Assembly (NCBI RefSeq): GCF_020889785.1
Contig: NZ_JACMYK010000028.1
Location: 1-64,000 of the forward strand
Length of the DNA: 64,000 nucleotides
From: Bradyrhizobium acaciae
GTDB lineage: Bacteria > Pseudomonadota > Alphaproteobacteria > Rhizobiales > Xanthobacteraceae
Reading direction: 5' to 3'
Position numbers and translations under genes: made by a program. Below the pieces are notes generated by a model. The model had not been told where the DNA came from and did no database searches. It saw only the letters and a list, made by a program, of their open reading frames with translations. Positions 1-8,455 of the stretch are shown in pieces (the stretch's first letter is position 1; the number at the start of each line of letters is the position of its first letter).

Positions 1-63
1 GGAGCCTGACCGCCGTGCTCACCTGACTGCAGCACTGGCACGACAAATCGCGGCTCAGCGGAT

Positions 64-105
64 GGGTTCCCTCCCCCCTTGCGGGGGAGGGTTAGGGAGA
101 GGGGT
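64..105. repeat. G/C-run intergenic repeat
   Basis: A C-run arm (ccctcccccctt) faces a G-run arm (gcgggggaggg), followed by an A/G-rich tail. It can fold into a short hairpin. The pattern resembles dispersed intergenic repeats common in Bradyrhizobium genomes (family memory, not checked). Nothing else is recognisable in bases 1-150. Confidence 0.4.
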
Positions 106-150
106 GCCGCTTGCTCTGCTGTGAGAGAGTGCGAGCGCCGAGCTAGTACT

Positions 151-744
151 TTAGTGCTTGCACACCCGCACGCCCCGCAGCAGCAGGGCGATCAGGGCGT
201 CGATCCGGGACGGGCATTCGGGCTTGGCCCATTCCTCGGCATGCGCCGGGTGATGGTAGCGGACGGTCGCATCGAACACGGCACGTGCCGTCGTCTTGAC
301 GTCATCGATCTCGAATTCGCCCTGCGCGACGCCGTCTGACAGGATCTTCGCGATCAGATCGACCTGCTTGTCCTTGTAGGCTTCCACCACCTCGCGCGCG
401 CCCTGCGCCAGCGCGAGGTAGGTCGCAAACATCTCCGGATCGTCGCAGACCTTCTTCTGCTTGATGGTGAAGGCGGTGCGCAGCCATTTCTCCAGTCGCT
501 CCGGCGCGGGGCCCGAGCCGGCCGCAAGCTTGCACAGCGGCTCGTTGGCGCGGTCGAGCCAGCGTTTTGCCACTGCGTCGCGCAGCGAAGCCTTGCTGGG
601 GAAGTGACGGTAGACGCTGCCGTGGCTGACATCCAGCGCACGGGCCACGTCCACAACGGTGGCCTTGGTCAACCCGTAGCGTCTCAAGACATCCTCAGTT
701 GCCTCGAGGATCCGCTCGGGTGTCAAAACCACCGCCTCGTTCAT
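151..744 (-). CDS. TetR/AcrR family transcriptional regulator
   Basis: A DNA-binding one-component repressor of 197 residues, the usual family length. The N-terminal helix-turn-helix spans roughly residues 8-55 and ends in the typical recognition segment with SHGSVYRHFPSK. The C-terminal helical half would bind a ligand and dimerise; its inducer cannot be read from sequence. The gene is monocistronic. It is separated by 419 bases from a small plus-strand membrane peptide, and a perfect 9-base dyad at 989-1012 in that gap is a plausible operator. The ATG start directly precedes the conserved N-terminal helix, so I kept it. The class call is firm and the regulated target is inferred. Confidence 0.9.
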   Translation of the reverse strand: MNEAVVLTPERILEATEDVLRRYGLTKATVVDVARALDVSHGSVYRHFPSKASLRDAVAKRWLDRANEPLCKLAAGSGPAPERLEKWLRTAFTIKQKKVCDDPEMFATYLALAQGAREVVEAYKDKQVDLIAKILSDGVAQGEFEIDDVKTTARAVFDATVRYHHPAHAEEWAKPECPSRIDALIALLLRGVRVCKH

Positions 745-1163
745 GCGTTTACCGTCTGGTTATCGCTGTCCTGCCCGCGGCTGAACTTGGCAGCCTGGGC
801 AGCCAAGTGGCGGGCGACGCGAAGGTTGAGCCACTGTTGAATCTGGGCGGTCAATTGAAAGATTTCTATCGTCATGGAGGTAGTCCTTCGAGGTAATCAA
901 ATTGAAGTCCGGTTGTCCCGGCCAAGACGCCGGAACAGCCGCTGGGCGCCCTCCTCCCTTGGGCATGGTGTGCATATACACCATCTCGCTGACAGATTTC
1001 AATATCTGTCAGACAAACTTTGCGAGATGACAGCCATGCGGTCCGGCCGGCCCACCGGGCCTCTCGGAGCCAGCTGGTGGAGGCTACAACGTTCCATGGG
1101 CGGTCGGGCGATCTCGTAGGGCCGTCCTTGTCTTTGCCCTGGGGCTACCCGGGAGACGCTCGC
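745..1163. other. Divergent intergenic region with two dyads
   Basis: No convincing gene lies here. It separates the TetR gene from the small membrane peptide at 1164. It contains a G/C-flanked dyad at 967-982 (GGTGT, 6 bases, ACACC) and a stronger perfect dyad at 989-1012. Short open frames in the region have no ribosome site and low-complexity proline/arginine translations. Confidence 0.6.
989..1012. promoter_or_regulatory. Candidate TetR-type operator
   Basis: Perfect inverted repeat: CTGACAGAT, six bases (ttcaat), ATCTGTCAG. Its size and symmetry suit a TetR dimer. It lies 245 bases upstream of the TetR start and 152 bases upstream of the small plus-strand peptide gene, so it could control either or both. 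Binding by the neighbouring TetR protein is inference. Confidence 0.5.
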
Positions 1164-1280
1164 ATGGACCGGCCGATGACCTTCAAGGAGATTGCCAAGA
1201 TCACCGCCGGCGCGGTGGTTTCACTGGTCATCGTCGGCTGGCTGATGGTCCTCGCGATCGCCTTCATGACAGTGCTCTGA
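1164..1280 (+). CDS. Small single-pass membrane peptide (38 aa)
   Basis: A 38-residue peptide with a short charged N-terminus (MDRPMTFKEIAK) and one hydrophobic helix of about 24 residues, GAVVSLVIVGWLMVLAIAFM. ATG codons at 1164 and 1176 are both possible. A strong hairpin terminator begins 48 bases after the stop, and a perfect dyad lies upstream; together these support a real transcription unit. No family is recognised. Small membrane peptides of this kind often modulate a transporter or are stress induced, but nothing here shows which. Confidence 0.55.
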   Translation: MDRPMTFKEIAKITAGAVVSLVIVGWLMVLAIAFMTVL

Positions 1281-1327
1281 GGCCCGCCTCACCGCCCTCG
1301 ACTTCGCATGCGTGGCGCCCGGAATCG

Positions 1328-1357
1328 AAAGGGGCCGCTTCACGCAGCGGCCCCTTT
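1328..1357 (+). terminator. Rho-independent terminator
   Basis: A 12-base perfect stem (AAAGGGGCCGCT with AGCGGCCCCTTT) with a six-base loop. It lies 48 bases after the small peptide stop, and the arm ends in a short T run. It could also act on the opposite strand for the operon ending at 1515. Confidence 0.75.
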
Positions 1358-1514
1358 GCCGGGAAAATGGCTTCGGGATAAAATCTAGCCCCGGTTAGGA
1401 CTTAGATTACACCCACCTGACCGTTGGCGGGATTCCGGATGACTACTGTCCACTCGACTGACCGATTATTGGCGACCCCTATTTTTATGCCATCCGCGTG
1501 CTGGTGCCGCCTTC

Positions 1515-2123
1515 CTACTGCTGCTCGTCCTTGGGCGGCATCCGCGGCGGTGGCAGCGGCGTGAACACCGATCCTTGCGCGCCAGCCGGCGGTGCCACGA
1601 ACGTCCCCGTGGTGGAATCGCCGCCGGTGGTCTCCACGATCGTCTTCGGCGTGACGTACTCCCTGACGAAGTCCATGAGGGTCCCGTCGCCGCCACCGAA
1701 ATCCGCCGCCCGACCGCCTTGCGGATGCCCGGCCTTGATCTCGTTGTCGGCGGTGTGGGTCTGCTCGGCCATTGCGTCGCTGTAGGGAATGCGGAAGGCG
1801 CGCGGGACGGCGCTTGGCCGGTTGTCCTCGTCGAGCTCCTCGACCCAGAGATAGATCGAGCCCGGGTCACCCTCCAGCGTGTGCGGCTCCACGATGCGCG
1901 TCGACAGCAGCTTGAAGTTGGCCGGCAATTTTTCCGCGGACGCCCAGCCGAGCAGGCCGCGCATGCCGCCGAAGCTGACGAAGTAGAACGCGCTGGTCAC
2001 GACGATGACGACAGCCTTCAGCGACCAATGCAGCCGCGCATAGACCAGCACGATCAGCAATAGCGCAGCGATCACCGCGTAGGCGACCGCAATGGTGAGG
2101 ATCACTGATTGCAAGCTATTCAC
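1515..2123 (-). CDS. Two-helix membrane protein of TolQ-like operon
   Basis: A 202-residue protein with two N-terminal membrane helices (about residues 5-28 and 34-54). A soluble segment follows that contains the acidic stretch SIYLWVEELDEDNRPSAVPRAFRIPYSDA, and the tail is rich in glycine and proline. It is the last gene of a three-gene minus-strand operon and overlaps the preceding stop by 8 bases, so translation is probably coupled. No catalytic motif is visible and the function is unknown. Its place beside a TolQ/ExbB-type channel subunit suggests an envelope complex. The gene is confident, the role is not. Confidence 0.8.
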   Translation of the reverse strand: MNSLQSVILTIAVAYAVIAALLLIVLVYARLHWSLKAVVIVVTSAFYFVSFGGMRGLLGWASAEKLPANFKLLSTRIVEPHTLEGDPGSIYLWVEELDEDNRPSAVPRAFRIPYSDAMAEQTHTADNEIKAGHPQGGRAADFGGGDGTLMDFVREYVTPKTIVETTGGDSTTGTFVAPPAGAQGSVFTPLPPPRMPPKDEQQ

Positions 2124-2805
2124 GGCGGAGCACCCTCACGCCGGATTTCGGCACGCCGGTGTTCGGATCGAGGTCGGCGCCGTTGCGCCAACTGCTGCGG
2201 AAGGTCTCGAGCAGCGATTTCGGCCGCCGGTCGACGTTGATCACCTTGCCCTCGGCATCGAGACGAAACCGCACCGCGGTCTTCTCGTCGCCGGTGTGAT
2301 CGACGATCAGCTTGTCGTCGAAGATCACCTGCGCCGTCGGATTGAGCTTCTGCACCTTCACATTGGCCTGCACCGGCTCGCCGGTCGTGGCCTGGAAATG
2401 CGAGACGTTGACGGTGTATTCGCCGGCGACGATGCCGCGCAGCGTGACGATCTCCTCGCGGATCGGCGATGCGATCTTCTTGCCGTTGACCACGATGAAG
2501 TCGTTGGCGCCGCCGCGATCGTCGCGGTCGAGCGTCAGGAAGCCGGCCTCGCGATGCCGGTACCAGGCGATGTTGCCCGCAGGATCCTGCACGAACAGGT
2601 CGAGATCATCGGGATGGTTATCCGGCCAGTCCATCGTGATGATGAACTCCGCCTTGGATTCGATCTTGCCTTCCTTGGAGTCCGGCGACACCGAAAGCAG
2701 CGCCAGGAAGAACAGGAAGGCGATCACCTGAAGCGCCTTGAACAGCATGACACCAAGGGGATCGAAAGATTCCTCGCGTGGATAGAGCCCGAACTCGTCC
2801 ATCAT
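2116..2805 (-). CDS. Single-pass protein with YfaP/DUF2135-like extracytoplasmic domain
   Basis: 229 residues. A short cytoplasmic N-terminus leads into one membrane helix (about 18-40, VMLFKALQVIAFLFFLALL). The larger periplasmic domain begins with IITMDWPDNHPDDLDLFVQDP, which resembles beta-sandwich YfaP/DUF2135 modules (similarity by eye). One helix plus a periplasmic domain is the topology of ExbD/TolR/MotB, the usual partners of the TolQ-like protein encoded immediately upstream. No ExbD-type domain is seen, so this may be a substitute partner. It overlaps the upstream gene by 4 bases (ATGA) and the downstream gene by 8. Confidence 0.75.
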   Translation of the reverse strand: MMDEFGLYPREESFDPLGVMLFKALQVIAFLFFLALLSVSPDSKEGKIESKAEFIITMDWPDNHPDDLDLFVQDPAGNIAWYRHREAGFLTLDRDDRGGANDFIVVNGKKIASPIREEIVTLRGIVAGEYTVNVSHFQATTGEPVQANVKVQKLNPTAQVIFDDKLIVDHTGDEKTAVRFRLDAEGKVINVDRRPKSLLETFRSSWRNGADLDPNTGVPKSGVRVLRRE

Positions 2806-3584
2806 GGCGTCGTACCGAGGCGATTTTCCAGGGCCGGGGTGACGTGCGTCTCGGTCAGCACGACGGCATCGGAAAACACCCGCTGGGTCGCGGAATCCAG
2901 CATGTAATACTGGATTCGCACCAGGATCGATCCGATCAGCCCGGCCAGTGTGGTGTACATCGCCACCGCCATGCCGTCGCTCATCAGGCCCATCGAGGAT
3001 TTCATCGCGACCTTGTCGGCGGCATCGAGCGAGGCGATCGGCGCCAGCATGATGATGAAGCCGATGATGGTGCCGAGCAGGCCGAGCTTCATCAGCGTGT
3101 CGGAGACGAAGGCGCCGAAGCCGTTGGACCCGCGCAGGCGGTCGGCCAGCGTGCGCAGCAGCAGGGTCTGGTCGATCCGCCCCTTGGCCTGCGCCTCGGC
3201 CTTCTGCACCAGGCTCTTGATGTGATCGGTGACGAGGCCTCGTGGCAGGCTGCGCGCATCCGCAGCCAGCGCCTCTGATGCGAGAACTTTGGCGCCGTCA
3301 GGCGCGGCGAGGATCGCGCGACAGGAACGCGCCACCTCGCCTTCCCGCGCGATCGCCCGCGTCCGCCAGAAGCAATGGATGCAGGTGACGATGTAGAGAA
3401 CCGCAATGACGCTCGAGATGTAGGTGCGGTCGGAACTGAGCATGAGACGGATCAGCCCGTAGCGCCACAGCAGGAAGGCGGCGAAGATCGAAAGGCCGGT
3501 GAAGATCATCCAGAGCAGCAGGACGCTGCGCTCCGCCGCGTCCGTGCCGGCCGGTGCGGCCGCAGCCTCGACCTTGGCGTCCAT
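2802..3584 (-). CDS. MotA/TolQ/ExbB-type proton channel family protein
   Basis: An inner-membrane subunit of a proton-driven energy-coupling complex. It has two N-terminal helices (LLLWMIFTGLSIFAAFLLWR and a second near YISSVIAVLYIVTC). The C-terminal half carries the family signature, with LMKLGLLGTIIGFIIMLAPI and, after a cytoplasmic stretch, DGMAVAMYTTLAGLIGSIL. The frame is open to 3716. I chose ATG 3584 (260 residues) because AGGGAG lies upstream and the extra 44 residues are not family-like. It is the first gene of the three-gene operon. Family membership is confident, but the partner and process (TonB-like, Tol-like or motility) are unknown. Confidence 0.85.
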   Translation of the reverse strand: MDAKVEAAAAPAGTDAAERSVLLLWMIFTGLSIFAAFLLWRYGLIRLMLSSDRTYISSVIAVLYIVTCIHCFWRTRAIAREGEVARSCRAILAAPDGAKVLASEALAADARSLPRGLVTDHIKSLVQKAEAQAKGRIDQTLLLRTLADRLRGSNGFGAFVSDTLMKLGLLGTIIGFIIMLAPIASLDAADKVAMKSSMGLMSDGMAVAMYTTLAGLIGSILVRIQYYMLDSATQRVFSDAVVLTETHVTPALENRLGTTP

Positions 3585-3777
3585 GCTGCGTGAGCTCCCT
3601 GTGGCGATTGTTCCATGAGGCTCCGCGAGGACCTCACCTGCCGTTAGAGCAGAGCCGGCGGCCGCCGTCCAAAGACATCTGCCCAAGTTTGGTCGGGCAA
3701 ATTTCCCGACCTGCACAGCTTGGCATGCTTGCGATTGGCGGGGAACAGCGGTGCTGTTAGCATCGCTCCGCTCGTTT

Positions 3778-3815
3778 GAGCATGAAACCGCGCCACACTT
3801 TTTCGGATCATGCTC
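3778..3815. repeat. GAGCATGA...TCATGCTC repeat remnant
   Basis: Inverted termini GAGCATGA and TCATGCTC enclose a spacer containing ACTTTTTCGG. It is a short member of the family whose fuller copy lies at 46257-46330. It overlaps the longest possible start of the next gene, which is one reason to prefer the start at 3834. Confidence 0.6.
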
Positions 3816-3833
3816 TCACCGTGGAGTGATCGT

Positions 3834-5204
3834 ATGCGCCTCGTGCTTCAACTGGTCGCCCGCCTGCTCGTCATCGTCGCGCTGTGCCTTGGCGCAGCCA
3901 CCGTCTGGGCCACGATCGACGCCTATCGCAGTGTCGATCGTGCCACCGAAGCGTCCGCAGAACGGGTGTCGCAGTCGCTCGAAGCGCTTTACTGGCGCGA
4001 ATTGCTGCTGCGCAGCAACCGGATGCGCGAGCAATTGCTGCCGGCGCCGGACTGGCGCACCATCGAGACCATGGGGCTGATCGCGCCCGGGATTTGCGTG
4101 CAGTTCGAACCGGCGGGCGCCTTCGAGAAGCCGCTCTGCGGCCAGAGCAAGGGCATCGGCAAGGCGCCGCCGCGCTGGTTCGCAACCATCGTGCAGACGG
4201 TGCTCGGCGATCACGCCACGGTGCAGCGGCCGATCAGTGCCCGTGCCGCGACCGCGGGAACCGTCCGTGCCGTCGCCGATCCGGCCGCTGCGATCGCGCT
4301 CGCCTGGCAACACATCCTGGACAACATCCATGTCGCGCTGTTGATGGCGCTCGCGATCGCGCTGCTCGCCTCGCTTGCGATCGCACATACGCTGGCGCCC
4401 GCCCATTCGATCGTGTCGGCGCTGCGACGCATGGCCGACGGCGACTACCGGACCCCGCTGCCGCGCGTCCGTTCGATGGAGCTCGCGATGATCGGACGCG
4501 CCGTCGGCGATCTCGGCGACCGGCTCGCGCAGGCCGAGGAGGAGCGCACGGTGCTGACGCGGCGCCTGCTCGAAATCCGCAGCGACGAACGCCGGACGCT
4601 GGCGCGCGAGCTGCACGACGAGTTCGGCCAGAACCTGACCGCAATCCTCGCCTTCGCCAACACGATCGAGGCCAGCGCCGGGGACAAATACGCCGCCGGC
4701 ACCGAAATTTCGCAGGACGCGCGGATGATCTCGCAGGCGACGCGCCGCATCATGGCGTGCCTGCGCGATACGCTGAATCGCCTGCGCCATCCGCCGGCCG
4801 AGGAGCTCGGGCTGGAGGCAAGCCTGGTCGATCTCGTCGACAGCTGGCGATCGCGTACGACGCAGCCGATGATCCAGCTCGACTTGCATGGCGACTTCGC
4901 CGACATCAGCGGCACCGTCGCAGTCACCGCCTATCGCGTGGCACAGGAATGCCTGACCAATGCGCTGCGCCACAGCGCGGCGCGCGAGATCGTGCTGCGG
5001 ATCGAGCGGCGGACCGGATCCGAGAACGCATTGCTGGTGCGTGTCGAGGACGATGGCGGCGGCGATGCGGCCAAGGTGGCACAGTCGGCGGGCTTCGGCC
5101 TCACCGGCGTCAGCGAGCGCGTCGCCGCGCTCGGCGGCTCGCTGTCGATCGCCCCTGCGAGCCGCGGCCTATCCGTCGCGGCCACGATCCCGCTCGCCGC
5201 CTGA
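3834..5204 (+). CDS. NarX/UhpB-type sensor histidine kinase (MoxY-like)
   Basis: A membrane sensor kinase of 456 residues. It has an N-terminal helix, a periplasmic sensor segment, a second helix (near VALLMALAIALLASLAIA) and a HAMP linker. A HisKA_3 dimerisation domain follows, with phospho-acceptor His in RRTLARELHDEFGQNL. The HATPase domain has its N box at ECLTNALRHSAAREI and glycine boxes at VEDDGGG and GFGLTGVSERVAALGG. GGAG lies eight bases before ATG 3834, while the earlier ATG at 3810 sits inside a repeat. The response regulator starts one base after its stop, so the pair is one operon. The overall form resembles MoxY-type kinases; the signal is unknown. Confidence 0.9.
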   Translation: MRLVLQLVARLLVIVALCLGAATVWATIDAYRSVDRATEASAERVSQSLEALYWRELLLRSNRMREQLLPAPDWRTIETMGLIAPGICVQFEPAGAFEKPLCGQSKGIGKAPPRWFATIVQTVLGDHATVQRPISARAATAGTVRAVADPAAAIALAWQHILDNIHVALLMALAIALLASLAIAHTLAPAHSIVSALRRMADGDYRTPLPRVRSMELAMIGRAVGDLGDRLAQAEEERTVLTRRLLEIRSDERRTLARELHDEFGQNLTAILAFANTIEASAGDKYAAGTEISQDARMISQATRRIMACLRDTLNRLRHPPAEELGLEASLVDLVDSWRSRTTQPMIQLDLHGDFADISGTVAVTAYRVAQECLTNALRHSAAREIVLRIERRTGSENALLVRVEDDGGGDAAKVAQSAGFGLTGVSERVAALGGSLSIAPASRGLSVAATIPLAA

Positions 5205-5205
5205 G

Positions 5206-5859
5206 ATGACGACCGTGACGACCAGAGGCATCTCGATCCTGCTGGTGGACGATCATCCCGTCGTCCGCCAGGGCTATCGGCGCGTGCTCGAGCATCAAGA
5301 CGATTTTCGCGTCGTCGCCGAGGCCGACAACGCCGCCAACGCCTACCGCGCGTTCAAGTCGCACGAACCCGACGTGGTGGTGATGGACATCTCGATGCCC
5401 GGCGCGAGCGGACTGGAGGCGATCCGCAACATCCGCGCGCGCGACGCCGATGCCCGCATCCTCGTCTTCAGCATGCACAGCGAGGCGGCCCAGGTGAAGG
5501 CGGCATTCGGCGCCGGCGCCTCTGGCTTCGTCACCAAGGGCAGCGAGCCGGCCGAGCTGATCGCGGCGATCCGCTCGGTGGCGCGCGGCGAGCACGCGAT
5601 GAGCGACGACGTCGCGCGGGTGCTCGCGCTGGAGAGCCTGGTGCCGACCAGATCGGCGCTCGACCAGCTCGGCGAGCGCGAGATCGAGATCCTCAGGCAA
5701 TTCGCCGCCGGGAGCACCAAGGAGCAGATCGCCGCCAACCTCAACCTCAGCACCAAGACCGTGCAGAACTACCACTACCTGATCAAGGCCAAGACCGGCA
5801 TGCGGACCGACGCCCAGCTGGTCCGCCTCGCCGTCGAATGCGGACTGGCGAATTTGTAG
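5206..5859 (+). CDS. NarL/FixJ-type response regulator (MoxX-like)
   Basis: A 217-residue cytoplasmic DNA-binding response regulator. The receiver domain starts with ILLVDDHPVVRQGYRRVL and has its phosphorylatable Asp in VVVMDISMPGASGLEA; the output is a LuxR-type helix-turn-helix (LGEREIEILRQFAAGSTKEQIA and onward). ATG 5206 is two bases after the kinase stop, and the open frame upstream of it is only a shadow of the kinase gene. It should be the cognate partner of that kinase. Its targets cannot be read here. Confidence 0.92.
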   Translation: MTTVTTRGISILLVDDHPVVRQGYRRVLEHQDDFRVVAEADNAANAYRAFKSHEPDVVVMDISMPGASGLEAIRNIRARDADARILVFSMHSEAAQVKAAFGAGASGFVTKGSEPAELIAAIRSVARGEHAMSDDVARVLALESLVPTRSALDQLGEREIEILRQFAAGSTKEQIAANLNLSTKTVQNYHYLIKAKTGMRTDAQLVRLAVECGLANL

Positions 5860-5915
5860 CGGCGGCCAGGGTGAGCCCGGTGAAATCGGGTGCAGATCAC
5901 AAGCTGAGACCTCCT

Positions 5916-5966
5916 CCGTCATTCCCGGCACGCGCACCGCGCGTGAACCCGGAATCTCGGGCCATA
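5916..5966. repeat. CGTCATTCCCGG-type intergenic repeat
   Basis: The segment begins CCGTCATTCCCGGCACGCGC and continues to GCGCGTGAACCCGGAATCTC, with GC-rich inverted parts. It looks like one arm of a dispersed repeat. The rest of 5860-6103 shows no gene. Confidence 0.4.
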
Positions 5967-6103
5967 ATCTCGATCTTGCAGCGTTCGCAATTGCGAAATT
6001 GAGGTTCGAATTGCCCCGGAATGGCGGTCGCTTTCGCGTGACAAGGCGGCGGGTTCCGCTACGCTAAGCTGCTCTACGCAATCACAAGAAACGGACGCTC
6101 CCA

Positions 6104-7276
6104 ATGCCAATCGTCAATCGCGTTGCCGCCCTCTCGGATGAAATGGCCGCCTGGCGCCATGACTTCCACGAGAATCCCGAGCTGCTCTACGAGGTCCACC
6201 GCACCGCCGGCATTGTTGCCGAGAAGCTGCGCGAGTTCGGCTGCGACGAGGTTGTGACCGGGATCGGGCGCACCGGCGTGGTCGGCGTGATCCGTGGCCG
6301 CAAATCCAATTCGGGCAAGACCATCGGACTGCGCGCCGACATGGACGCGCTGCCGATCGTGGAGGCGTCGGGCGTCGACTACGCCTCGAAGATCCCCGGC
6401 AAGATGCACGCCTGCGGCCATGACGGCCACACCGCGATGCTGCTGGGCGCCGCGAAATACCTCACCGAGACGCGCAATTTCGACGGCACCGCGGTCGTGA
6501 TCTTCCAGCCCGCCGAGGAAGGCGGCGCGGGCGGCAAGGCGATGGTCGACGACGGGCTGATGACCCGCTGGGGCATCCAGGAGGTCTACGGCCTGCACAA
6601 CATGCCCGGCCTGCCCGAAGGTTATTTCGCGACCACGCCCGGCCCGATGCTGGCCTCGTCCGACACCTTGAAGATCGTCGTGCACGGCAAGGGCGGCCAC
6701 GCCGGCGCCGCCCCGCACGAGGCGATCGACAGCGTGCTGATCGGCGCCCAGATCATCAACGCGCTGCAATCGATCGTGTCGCGCAATCTCGATCCGCTGA
6801 AATCGGCCGTGATCTCGATCACCATGTTCGAGGCCGGCAGCGCCTTCAACGTGATCCCGGAGACCGTCACGCTGGGCGGCACGGTGCGCACGCTCGATCC
6901 CGGGGTGCGCGATATGGTCGAGCGCCGGATCGGCGAGGTCGCCTCCAGTATCGCCAAGGCCTATGGCGGATCGGCGGAGACCGATTATGGACGCATGTAT
7001 CCGGTGACGCTGAACCACGCGCGCGAGGCCGGCGTCGCCGCCGAGGTCGCCCGCGATGTGGTCGGCGCCGACCGCGTCAACGACAATCTGGTGCCGGTCA
7101 TGGGCGCCGAGGACTTTGCGTTCATGCTGGAGGCGCGCCCCGGCGCGTTCGTCTTCCTCGGCATGGGCGATGGCCCGATGTGCCACCACCCCGCCTACAA
7201 GTTCAACGACAACATTCTCGGCCACGGCGCTTCCTACTGGGTGCGCCTGGTCGAAAAGCAGATGCCGGCCGGCTAG
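6104..7276 (+). CDS. M20 family amidohydrolase (hippurate hydrolase-like)
   Basis: A cytoplasmic metal-dependent amidohydrolase of 390 residues, the usual length for HipO/IAA-amino-acid-hydrolase-type enzymes that cleave N-acyl amino acids. Metal and catalytic motifs are visible: GLRADMDALPIVE, KMHACGHDGHTAMLLGA, FQPAEEGGAGGKAMVDDG, and the dimerisation-domain segment GKGGHAGAAPHEAIDSV. The C-terminal metal-binding His is in GPMCHHPAYKFND. It stands alone, with the neighbouring deiminase gene convergent to it. The true substrate is unknown. Confidence 0.9.
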   Translation: MPIVNRVAALSDEMAAWRHDFHENPELLYEVHRTAGIVAEKLREFGCDEVVTGIGRTGVVGVIRGRKSNSGKTIGLRADMDALPIVEASGVDYASKIPGKMHACGHDGHTAMLLGAAKYLTETRNFDGTAVVIFQPAEEGGAGGKAMVDDGLMTRWGIQEVYGLHNMPGLPEGYFATTPGPMLASSDTLKIVVHGKGGHAGAAPHEAIDSVLIGAQIINALQSIVSRNLDPLKSAVISITMFEAGSAFNVIPETVTLGGTVRTLDPGVRDMVERRIGEVASSIAKAYGGSAETDYGRMYPVTLNHAREAGVAAEVARDVVGADRVNDNLVPVMGAEDFAFMLEARPGAFVFLGMGDGPMCHHPAYKFNDNILGHGASYWVRLVEKQMPAG

Positions 7277-7338
7277 CGTCACGCGCGCAGCTCATGAGCC
7301 CGGCCGCGATCGGTTCGCGGCCGGTGCGGCCTGCGTCA

Positions 7339-8400
7339 TCAACGCGGCTGCTGTTGCGTGGTGCAGTGAACTCCACCGCCGCCGGCGGCGATGCCGTCGA
7401 TGTTGAGCTGGATGACCTCGCGGTCGGCAAACAGTTCCCGCAGGATATCGCGCGCGTTGCGGTCGGCTGCCGCGTCGCCGAATTCCGGTGCGATCACCGC
7501 GCCGTTGCAGACGTAGAAATTGATGTATCCGGCGGCGAAATCCTTGTTGCCGTATTTTGCGCGCCAGGTCGATGGTCCGTGCAATCCCACCACCTCCAGG
7601 CGCCGGCCCTTGGCATCAACAGCGCCGCGCAGGATCTCGAGGTGTCGTTTCGTGACCGCATGGTCGAACGACGACGCGTCCTGCTCGAGGCCCGCCACGA
7701 CGACGCCGGGGCTGGCAAACCGTGCATAGAAGTCGGTATGCCCGTCGGTGATGTCCTTGCCGGCAATGCCGGGCAGCCAGATGATCTTCTCCAGCCCGAG
7801 GACGCGAAACAATTCGGCCTCGCATTTGTCCTTGGACACACCCGGGTTGCGATTTGGGTTGAGGACGCAGCTTTCGGTGATGATGGCCGTCCCCTCACCG
7901 TCGACTTCGATGCCGCCGCCTTCCAGCACCAGGTCGGCCTTGACGAACGTCGCCTTTGCGGCCCTGGCCACGTGTTCTGCGACCCCGGCATCGAGCGCAT
8001 GGCGCTGCTTGTTGCCCCAGCCGTTGAAATTGAAGCCGACCGCGCCGAGTTGCCCGGAGGGATCCTTCACGAAGACCGGCCCGCTGTCACGCATCCACAC
8101 GTCATCGACCGGTCGAATGACGAGGCTGACCGAGGGGCCGCAGAGCCGCGCGGCGATGTCGTGGTCCTCCTCGCGCACCAGCATGTTGACGCGCTCATAG
8201 GCCGCGATGGCCTTGGCGATAGTGGCGAGATTTTCCCGGGCCACAGGAAACAGCTTGCCGCCCCAGATCGCTGCGCTGGCGCCGAACGCCATCCAGGTCG
8301 CGGCATGCGGCGCGCCCTCGTCCGGCATCCGCCAATTCGCTTGATCGAGTGCAGGATTGCCCACGCACATTCCGGCCGGACGGCCGCCCCTGTTCGCCAC
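7339..8400 (-). CDS. aguA: Agmatine deiminase / peptidyl-arginine deiminase family
   Basis: An enzyme of the guanidino-group modifying superfamily, probably converting agmatine to N-carbamoylputrescine in polyamine metabolism. Expected motifs appear in order: RPVDDVWMRDSGPVFV, VLEGGGIEVDGEGT, GHTDFYARF and, near the end, the nucleophilic Cys in AAGGGGVHCTTQQQP. The length of 353 residues fits. The first ten residues are poorly conserved in character, and Met 11 is an alternative start. The terminal QQQPR is also usual for the family. It stands just upstream of a cytochrome b561 gene on the same strand, but no functional link is evident. Confidence 0.88.
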   Translation of the reverse strand: MANRGGRPAGMCVGNPALDQANWRMPDEGAPHAATWMAFGASAAIWGGKLFPVARENLATIAKAIAAYERVNMLVREEDHDIAARLCGPSVSLVIRPVDDVWMRDSGPVFVKDPSGQLGAVGFNFNGWGNKQRHALDAGVAEHVARAAKATFVKADLVLEGGGIEVDGEGTAIITESCVLNPNRNPGVSKDKCEAELFRVLGLEKIIWLPGIAGKDITDGHTDFYARFASPGVVVAGLEQDASSFDHAVTKRHLEILRGAVDAKGRRLEVVGLHGPSTWRAKYGNKDFAAGYINFYVCNGAVIAPEFGDAAADRNARDILRELFADREVIQLNIDGIAAGGGGVHCTTQQQPR

Positions 8401-8455
8401 AGGGTAGCGCGGTTGCGCCCACGCCGGCGATCATTTTGGAACGCCCGGCCCCCGC

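Noticed and set aside
5860..6103. tRNA or small structured RNA gene in intergenic DNA
   Set aside because: No T-loop-like GGTTCGA-type box or cloverleaf was found here or elsewhere in the window.
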